From positions 2,402,317 through 2,466,316 of the forward strand of contig RPFO01000667.1 in the NCBI GenBank assembly GCA_009746045.1: DNA of 64,000 nt. Reading direction: 5' to 3'. The position numbers and the translations under genes were made by a program. Origin of the DNA: Mesostigma viride (taxonomy: Eukaryota > Streptophyta > Mesostigmatophyceae > Mesostigmatales > Mesostigmataceae). Below the pieces are notes generated by a model that was not told where the DNA came from, ran no database searches, and saw only the letters and a program-made list of their open reading frames with translations. Within the stretch, counting starts at the first letter, position 1. Each line of letters opens with the position of its first letter. Of the stretch, positions 57,481 to 64,000 are shown piece after piece.

Positions 57481-57487
57481 GTCATAT

Positions 57488-57780
57488 ATTGCTTGTTAGC
57501 TTCGGGTATAAAATATATCATGCAGCGTGTGCGTCTTACTGAAAGACGACGTGGTGCTTTGCGTAATAGATAGCTGCAGGCTGGTCACAATACTGCGTTA
57601 CAGCTCTATAACCGATTATAGTAGCAGACGTGCCTGAAAAAGACGCATCGGTTTCAAGTGATCTGACTGCATTTGGGGCTCAGACGCAAAAGTTCTTGGC
57701 TCCGCCGTCAGCCATGTCCGCTCGTGGCTCGTGGCTCGTACTATGGCATGACATGCCATGCCCTAGCTATTGTTTTTTAG
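57488..57780. other. Intergenic; nothing recognised
   Basis: About 290 bp without a supported feature. Confidence 0.5.
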
Positions 57781-58120
57781 CCTTTAAATTAAATTGAATT
57801 AAATTGGAACATATCTCCGTCGATCAGAATATCTCCGTTGGGCGTTGGGAGTACATGTAGCACGTACATATCCCTTTTTTTGTATTAAAAGGGGCATATG
57901 GCTTTTGATACATTCTGGGCTACTTCCAGCAAGGGTGGGGTGTAAATTACACCTGCTCTAGTAGGTGCACAAAGTGCACCTGCACCACTATGTATTCCAG
58001 CACCTATGTAAGGTGCGGACATAGGGTGGAAGATCATCATGGCCAAACAATGGCTTGAGGGCATGGCTTCTCAGCAGAGAGGAGCTCTCTGCATAATAAG
58101 CGAAGCTTGGCTAAATCATC
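57781..58120 (-). mobile_element. Half-LINE/SINE 3' copy with duplicated terminal hairpin
   Basis: Family A end with (AATTT)n tail at 57785-57805. The ATATCTCCGT block occurs twice (57811 and 57831), and a GTTGGGCGTTGGGAG repeat enlarges the hairpin loop. Confidence 0.7.
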
Positions 58121-58204
58121 ATCCGTGGGCGCAGTCACGTGTCTATTAATTAATCATCCGCATGGTGAGCCCCATCATAGGCGTTTTAGCTATTGTCTGG
58201 CCAT

Positions 58205-59410
58205 AATCATCTAGCTTCCACCCCATTAATCAATTAATCAATTATAATTTTTAATATTAAATATTTTTAATATTAAACTCGTGCTCCCGTTGGGGATCGA
58301 GTCACGGAGCATTAACCCCGTTGACTGGATGGGTGCAGGGTACACGCAATCCTACAGGTCTATATATTCTATCTAGGTACAAAACAATCGATCCTACTCT
58401 ATAACTTCTGTGCCCTAGACCCTAGGGGTCTTGCCTAGCATGCTTCTCGCGTTTGCAAACACGCGGGCGCTTCCCCACTCAGTGCATGGAGGGGGGTCGT
58501 TGTCCTCTATAACCTGAGCCCACTTCGCCTTGTCCATCATCTTTTTTCAAATCACGCAGAGGCCTAGGCCCCCCATGTCCTCTTCTAGCTGCTCTTTGAA
58601 AGTGCGGGCCTTGCGGCGTCTAGCATTGCTGGGCCCGTCCCACGTGAAGAGGTGCCTGCCAGGCTGAGCTGGTGCAGCCCTGCGGAGGGGCCACGTGAGG
58701 TGTCTACATGGTTGGTGCGAGCTAAGTGCCCTACTAGCTGCAGGCGCCGACCGCTGCTTGATGGTGCTGGTGATAAGTGCTGTCATGCCGGCCTAGGTAC
58801 AAGTCCTCCTTGCAGATCGACGTGAGCAGCCTATACTGAATCGACCCACATGCACGGAAAATCCCGGTGCGCAGCATGTTGGTGACCGCGCCGTCCAGCT
58901 TTTTGGCAAGGTCGGCGGTGAGGGTCCACGCCTCGGTTCCATACGTATGTAAGAACAGGAAGGACCAGGTCCTGTTTCTCTAGCTTGCCCAAGGGCTTGC
59001 GCCACAGGGCCCTGTATTGGCGTAAAGCGTGCCAGGCAAGGGAGATACGGTGGTCCACGTCGGCCTTACAGATGGGGAGTAAGCTACCCAGCAACTTGAC
59101 GCGGTCCCAATACTGGACGCGATAGCTGGATCAAGGAGAAAGCGGTGGCTGAGTGAGCCCAACAGCCATGCAGGGCCTCTGTCTTCTTGCTGACCTCAAG
59201 CCCGACCACTCGGGCCTCGATTGCGAGGCAGTCAAGCCATGTCTGCATGTGCTCAGTATCCTCGAAGAGGAGGGCGGTGTCGTGACTGAATAGATGATTT
59301 CCGCTAGCCGAATCTCCGTGTCTGCCTCGCCATGCCAGAATTTGTCGGCGACCTTCACCCCCATATGGTTCCCTACCCACAATGCGAGAAAACCGCTTGC
59401 GCACCTGAAT
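58205..59410 (-). pseudogene. LINE family B: ORF2 C-terminal half, 3' UTR and tail
   Basis: The minus strand from 59410 carries RT pieces (RKRFSRIVGREP, then a decayed active-site region near 59270-59290), KPLGKLEKQD, LTYVWN-type, AALSS HQ.. and the C-terminal tail. The 3' UTR reaches GGGGTTAATGCTCCGTGACTC..CCCAACGGGAGC at 58265-58330, followed by an A/T tail. It is interrupted at 59411 by the hAT-like element; RT sequence resumes at 61541-61590 with IYLFIIVV. Frames are broken. Confidence 0.75.
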
Positions 59411-61540
59411 TAGGGTTGGGCCCACGCTGGATTTTGGGCAGCGAGTACGAGTACCGAGTACCGCTACTCAGGCTAAAAAAAGTCGGCGAGTACGAGTACC
59501 GAGTACTACTAGTTATTCTAGGGCTTCAGGCCTAGACTATCTGTACACGTGGCGTTGTCTCCGTCTCCCAAGTGGGATACGGACCTGGACGGTGGTGTAG
59601 TACACTGGACAGATCTCTACTAGGGTTTAGATCTGCACGTGCCATGGTGGGCACGTGGGTGCTAGATATTAGCACTGAGATCTGTAGGACACACGCACGT
59701 GGTACTCACGTGGGAGGGTTTATGAGCTGTGAGGCAGACCACAAGGTGGGCTGCAGTGCTAGAGTTAACAAAACTGTGGCTGAACTGTGGTTCAGCCTGC
59801 ACTGATTAATATCTACCTAGGAAGTAGTTATATTAATCAATAGGTTTACGTTGCTGGTTATGGCTACCAGCACAGAACGCACGAGGCACGTGAGAACCGT
59901 CGCCAAAGGTGCGAGGACACAGGTGCAGGGAAAGTGGTACTACCAAGTGGCAGCGTCCTGCTCGTTATATACTAATTGTGACGCAGTCACATCCAGATGA
60001 CTGATAGGACAGATCATCTCACAATATTGCTGTCCTTCACTCTGGACCAGCAGATCTCGACTCGTTATCCATAAATAGTCACATCAGTGTCCTGTCGCAC
60101 AAGTCCTGTCACTATTTGTTACGTCTAATCAATAGCATTGAATAGACCGCAGTGTCGGAGACTAAATGTCCTATCGTACACTGTGACAAGACGCCGTATG
60201 CCCCACGCGTCACTTGAAGAACCACCGTAGAATCACCGAATCCAAGTAGAATGTAGTAGAACAGTATCTTGCTCATATCTCGAGCAATACTCATCAGAAT
60301 GAACCCGTTTCTGGATTGTAGTAACCGGAAGTAGAATCTCTACAAGCCAAGTAGCTTAGTAGAATAATATTGCTTGCCAGGCAATATTAACTGCTACTAA
60401 GTCCTGTACGGAGGTCCTAGGGGAGGCCCAGGACCATCCACGTAGTGCTGTTAGGCAGTCGTTGCCTGTGGGCATCGTATCAGTCCTAGCTGGAGTAGAT
60501 CTAGCTGGACGGAGCCAGCATCTCATTGGTTATAGCACTAGTGCAGGATAGCTAGGTTACCCTAACCTACGTGCCCATGCAATCCAGCTTGGCAAGCTTG
60601 CATGGATTGATATATGCCAGCCATTGCATAATCAACACACACGTTCGCTTCCATTTGCCACAGTGCATAACTCTACTCGGGCTCAGAAAAAGAAGGCGAG
60701 TACGAGTAGCGGGGCTCAAAAAAGAAGGCGAGTACGAGTAACGAGTAGTACTCGGGCTAAAAAAAGAAGGCGAGTACGAGTAGGTACCGAGTACTACTCG
60801 GGCTCAGAAAAAGCCGGCCAGTACGAGTAACGAGTAGTACTCGAGTACTACTCGAGTACCTGCGTTACTATTGGCTGATATAATTTCCCTAAAATTTACA
60901 AAAAAAACTATGAAGTAACGGGCCAAATATATATACTTTCTGAAAATAACAAGACTTTATGAAAAGAGACAACAAATATTAATGTTTATTGTCACAATAA
61001 TCCTTTCCGAGCCGGCTGCGAACTTGTGAGGCCAGGCCAGCCAGTGTCGACCCGTGTCAAATGTCTCGCTATTCATGACAACCATGATGATTGTCCTCAG
61101 AACATGAGTACTACTCGAGCAACACTACTCGACCCATACTAAATATATCCAGCCCTCGGCCACTAAAGATTCTCTATTGCCCTTGGGCGGCGTGGGACAC
61201 AACAACAACAACTACTACTACTTAGTACTCGACCATCTCAGGTTCATGAGTACTACTCGTGTACTACTCAAGTATCTGATACTTTCACAAGTACGAGTAC
61301 CGAGTACTACTCGGGCTCAGAAAAAGAAGGCGAGTACGAGTAACGAGTACTTACTCGGGCTAAAAAAAGTCTGCGAGTACGAGTAACGAGTAGTACTCGA
61401 GCTCAAAAAAGTCGGCGAGTACGAGTAACGAGTAGTACTCGGGCTCCAAAATAAAGGCGAGTACCGAGTAGTGAGTAGTACTCACTACTCGGTACTCGCC
61501 TTTTTTACTCGTGGACTTAGTACTCGTGGACCCAACCCTA
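59411..61540. mobile_element. Non-autonomous hAT-like element with AGTACGAGTA arrays
   Basis: TAGGGTTGGGCCCACG at 59411-59426 is inverted at 61525-61540 (one mismatch). The flanking 8 bp are ACCTGAAT and GCCTGAAT, a one-mismatch 8-bp duplication as expected for hAT. Just inside both ends lie ~43-bp units GAGTACGAGTAACGAGTAGT.. with CTCGGGCTCAAAAAAAG (59440-59510, 60675-60860, 61215-61520). No transposase gene is seen, and 59520-60660 holds nothing I recognise. Confidence 0.75.
60675..60860. repeat. AGTACGAGTA minisatellite inside the hAT-like element
   Basis: Four to five ~43-bp units, partly palindromic (GAGTACTACTCGAGTACTAC). Similar arrays occur at 61215-61520 and 59440-59510. Confidence 0.85.
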
Positions 61541-61588
61541 GCCTGAATCATTACGTATTTAATCGAGACTACAATAATAAACAGGTAT

Positions 61589-62070
61589 ATGGCGAGAGCG
61601 CCTGGGCCTATAGCCGGGCACCTGGCCCGCACAGATCAGGTAGATACATCAGATAGACTAGCCGGCACCAAGCCCGCCCAGCCTGGGCGATATGTCCTCA
61701 CCTGGCGTGCCCCCGGCCGCGCGCGGCAGGGCCGCCACCCGTGGACTTTTCGTGATAGACTCGGCATGGACATGTGCTACACTAGACGTGACGGGCTCAC
61801 CCCCGGGCAGCCTCCTGGTTTGTCTGTAATATGGAGGCAGATGGTGCGCAAGGATAGATGGCAAGTAGTGATGAAGGAGACCACCCCCAAGCCTGTGGGG
61901 GCTCCGCGTGTGACCAAGTATGGCATTCATAGCGATTCGGGCCGCGGTGCCCACACCCCTGCATGTAACTAGGACCTAGATAGCTTATACCATCCATTCC
62001 ATCCCATGTTCCCCTCCCACTGAGGACTTATGCTCACGTGACGCAGTCACGTGTCTATTAATAATGGCGT
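61589..62070 (+). pseudogene. LINE family C 3' end (ORF2 C-terminus, 3' UTR, palindromic end)
   Basis: The plus frame 61589-61972 reads HLARTDQVDTSDRLAGTKPA, GRYVLTWRAPGRARQGRHPW, DRLGMDMCYTRRDGL, LSVIWRQMVRKDRWQVVMKE and stops. The 3' UTR ends with TTCCCCTCCCACTGAGGAC and CACGTGACGCAGTCACGTG plus TGTCTATTAATAAT. It establishes that the family C block is a LINE 3' end. Confidence 0.82.
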
Positions 62071-62224
62071 GTCTATTAAAAATGGCGAGAGCACGCAGCC
62101 CAGCTGCCACACGTACAACCTTCAGTATAGAGGGCATGGTAGCGTGGACCCGTAGGAAGTGCGCACCGAGGTGGTGGACCCTTCATACAAGTTGCGGATG
62201 TCAGCGGCATTCCACCCCATGCCA

Positions 62225-62425
62225 GGCCTTTTAGGTATGATACATCATGGTGGTGCAGGTGCACCTTGTGCACCCAGAGCTAGTACGTACATCATGTAGG
62301 TGGTAGTAATTTACATCCCCCACCTGCAGGTTGTAGCCCGGACTGTATTATAAACCATATGCCCCTAGTCTGGGATATTATGTGTTACATATGCTCCCCA
62401 CAGAGATAATAATGTTCTTAATAAT
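62225..62425 (+). repeat. Diverged family A-type 3' end
   Basis: GTGCAGGTGCACCTTGTGCACCC and ACATATGCTCC..GGGGAGC-like order match the reverse complement of 14690-14850, ending in an AATTAATATATTAATT tail. Confidence 0.5.
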
Positions 62426-62475
62426 TAATATATTAATTAAGTAATGGTGCTCCCATCCGTCCCTAGTGGCAATTA

Positions 62476-62922
62476 ATGCATGATAATAGTGGTAATAAAT
62501 TCATTAATTACATCAGGAGGATACTCATTGCAATTACCTCGATCTGGGTTAACATTACCCATAACAAGAAGGGCTGGCGTACGGCTGTCTATGATAAGCG
62601 CAAGGATCCTAAATACCAGCAAATTCCTTTTATTCGTTACCCCGATATTCACAGTCTCCTTTCCCACACAGCAAAATATGGTGTTGTTCTTTCTCAGTTA
62701 CATCGTTTTTCCCGTCTTTGTTCTTATCGTGTTGATTTCATCACGACTCTTGTTGAACTCTTGCAGCGTTTATTGGTCAAAGACTATGACCGAGCCATTA
62801 TGCTCCGTCAAGTCCGATGTTTTTTGCAACGTCACCCACATCTGTTCGGTGCTGCCCCTTGGCACAAGCTCTACAAACAGGTCGTGGACCGGCTGGATCG
62901 CATAGTATCTCCGCACATCTGA
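62476..62922 (+). pseudogene. Reverse-transcriptase protein C-terminal fragment (family D)
   Basis: A 148-codon frame with WRTAVYDKRKDPKYQQIP, AKYGVVLSQLHRFSRLCS and MLRQVRCFLQRHPHLFG. The order YDKR ... P ... YGV.ISQL.R+.R...  .. R  ..F  .R is a tail I associate with a retron/Penelope-like group of eukaryotic RT proteins, downstream of the catalytic domain. The catalytic part is absent (5' truncation). Downstream 3' UTR ends at 63479 in GGTTGTCTCCTTGA, so this defines what family D is. The class assignment is tentative. Confidence 0.5.
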
Positions 62923-63479
62923 ACCCTATGATGCCAGATCTCCTTTGCGGCCGTTCCGAGCTTGGCACTGGATTCGTTGTCCACATCGTCGCGTCGCTGC
63001 CGCAACACGATGTTTTCTGGCATCCGCGGGCTTTTGGTTCCCGCCGCACATTTGAAAGTGCTGTCCTCCGGCTTTTTGCCTTTGCACCGTGTGCAGTTCT
63101 TGGACGTTTGGAATCATGGCATGGCTAACGTGATGACTGACTAGCTAGACCTTTTCAGTGGTTTTCCATTTGCGGGTATTTCCTCGTAAATGGTGGGAGA
63201 GCGATCGCAGCAATGGTGCTCACCACTAGACACTCCCGGCCAGTTAGGCTCGAAACACACGCCCTGATCAAGCATGCTGTTTCCGGCCCCACCGTCTAGG
63301 TCATCTAGTCGCTCTACACGTAAGCCAGCCATAATTTCAATGCACAAGGATACACATTTCCATCACCATTCATCTTCATCATCCTGAACGACTCGAAAAC
63401 GCGGAAAAGATAACGGCAGGCTCGAGCTACCATGGTCCGGATTCTCCCGATTTCTGGCCTGCGCTGGTTGTCTCCTTGA
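62476..63479 (+). mobile_element. Family D retroelement, longest copy
   Basis: It consists of the RT C-terminal ORF (62476-62922) plus about 555 bp of 3' region, of which 63048-63479 is duplicated at 13726-14158. It ends TTTCTGGCCTGCGCTGGTTG, TCTCCTTGA, with no A-rich tail. Confidence 0.65.
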
Positions 63480-63717
63480 CATCAGGTGGTCCTGTTGGGG
63501 AGCCGTGGATCGAGCTCCAACTGACAGTTGTGATTCATCTGAAGGTGCCTTAGGTTCTAAAGTAATGGGTACCCGCATCTAGGCTAGCCTGGCTCATGGC
63601 CGTGGGGGGCAGGGCCCTGATCCATGGCACTTGACTGCGCCGGTACGGCTGGCGCCGGGTGATGCGCGCCTTCCTATAGGAATTAATTCGATAGCGCGGG
63701 GGAGGCTTGTTGGCCTC

Positions 63718-63880
63718 CATTAATTAAATAATTAATTAAACTCGTGCTCCCGTTGGGGAGTCACGGAGCACCGAAGTGCTTTTAATCCCTGTGTGTGCAC
63801 TACAGGAGAAAGGGCAGAGACCCCCAGTCTCCTTCATGCCAAAGGCATGCCACAGCTGCAATCGGGCGCGGCTAGCTAAA
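63718..63880 (-). mobile_element. Family B SINE-like element
   Basis: The minus strand runs GATTGCAGCTGTGGCATGCC, GGGGGTCTCTGCCC, TGCTCCGTGACTCC, CCAACGGGAGCACGAG, then a TTAATTAATT tail. It is homologous to 54962-55140. Confidence 0.65.
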
Positions 63881-64000
63881 AGGACAGGCTAACGATCCGG
63901 CAAACTGGCCTCCATGCACTACCCGATGCCATGCCCGGGCCAGCTTATCATGCATCTTTTTCCATATATATCACTGCATGATCGAGAGGCCTAGGCGGCC
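63881..64000. other. Window end; nothing recognised
   Basis: A short stretch without a supported feature. Confidence 0.5.

Overview
The window is eukaryotic, repeat-dense nuclear DNA. It shows spliceosomal-type intron borders, AATAAA-type signals, Copia and Gypsy LTR elements, several non-LTR families, hAT-, Tc1- and MITE-like DNA elements and microsatellites, and no operons or rRNA/tRNA genes. The only ordinary cellular gene I can name is a GT29 sialyltransferase-like Golgi enzyme (27863-29284, minus), a family known from animals, green plants, prasinophyte-type green algae and some other algae. My impression is a large, transposon-rich microalgal genome, perhaps a green alga, but the sequence alone does not prove it.

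Layout. 1-13133: an old Copia remnant (pol end 12078-13133; its last codons and 3' flank continue at 2570-2710) is split by a 9.36-kb LTR element (2716-12072, minus) with 473-bp direct repeats, CATGA target duplication, gag, integrase and protease-RT-RNase H. A 1.7-kb module lies between integrase and RT, and a partial inverted copy of it forms 1-1345. 13270-26290: ends of non-LTR elements and an ORF1-only 'half-LINE' that is split by a 9.45-kb chromodomain Gypsy element (15450-24900, minus, TSD GGGAC). The Gypsy has a textbook A AAA AAC UAG -1 frameshift site before pol and an extra ORF after integrase. 26290-29400: SINE and LINE debris, then the GT29 gene. 29766-34154: a Tc1-like TIR element full of LINE/SINE insertions, then a 495-bp MITE. 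34654-35870: a retroelement 3' end and a minisatellite. 35883-50143: a divergent gene pair. On the minus strand is a DUF7869-type transposase-like gene (three homopolymer frame breaks); on the plus strand is a Cys/His-finger, poly-Gln gene whose G-rich intron carries an intact, nearly new Copia element (43704-49650, TSD GGGGT). 50495-53501: LINE ORF2 (endonuclease plus RT). 54960-63880: LINE, half-LINE and SINE ends, and a 2.1-kb hAT-like element (59411-61540) inside a LINE.

How it fits together. The non-LTR families end in family-specific 3' signatures. Families A and B have a short hairpin around CTCC..AACGG(G)AG; family C has the palindrome CACGTGACGCAGTCACGTG. Each is followed by an AATTT- or ATTA-type tail. 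Non-autonomous members share these ends with LINEs, as expected if they borrow LINE reverse transcriptase. A further family (D) ends in GGTTGTCTCCTTGA and has left at least five insertions of only 24-47 bp, each with its own target duplication. This class of ultra-short, end-anchored retroinsertions, together with the transposase-like/poly-Gln gene pair, is what I consider most worth following up.
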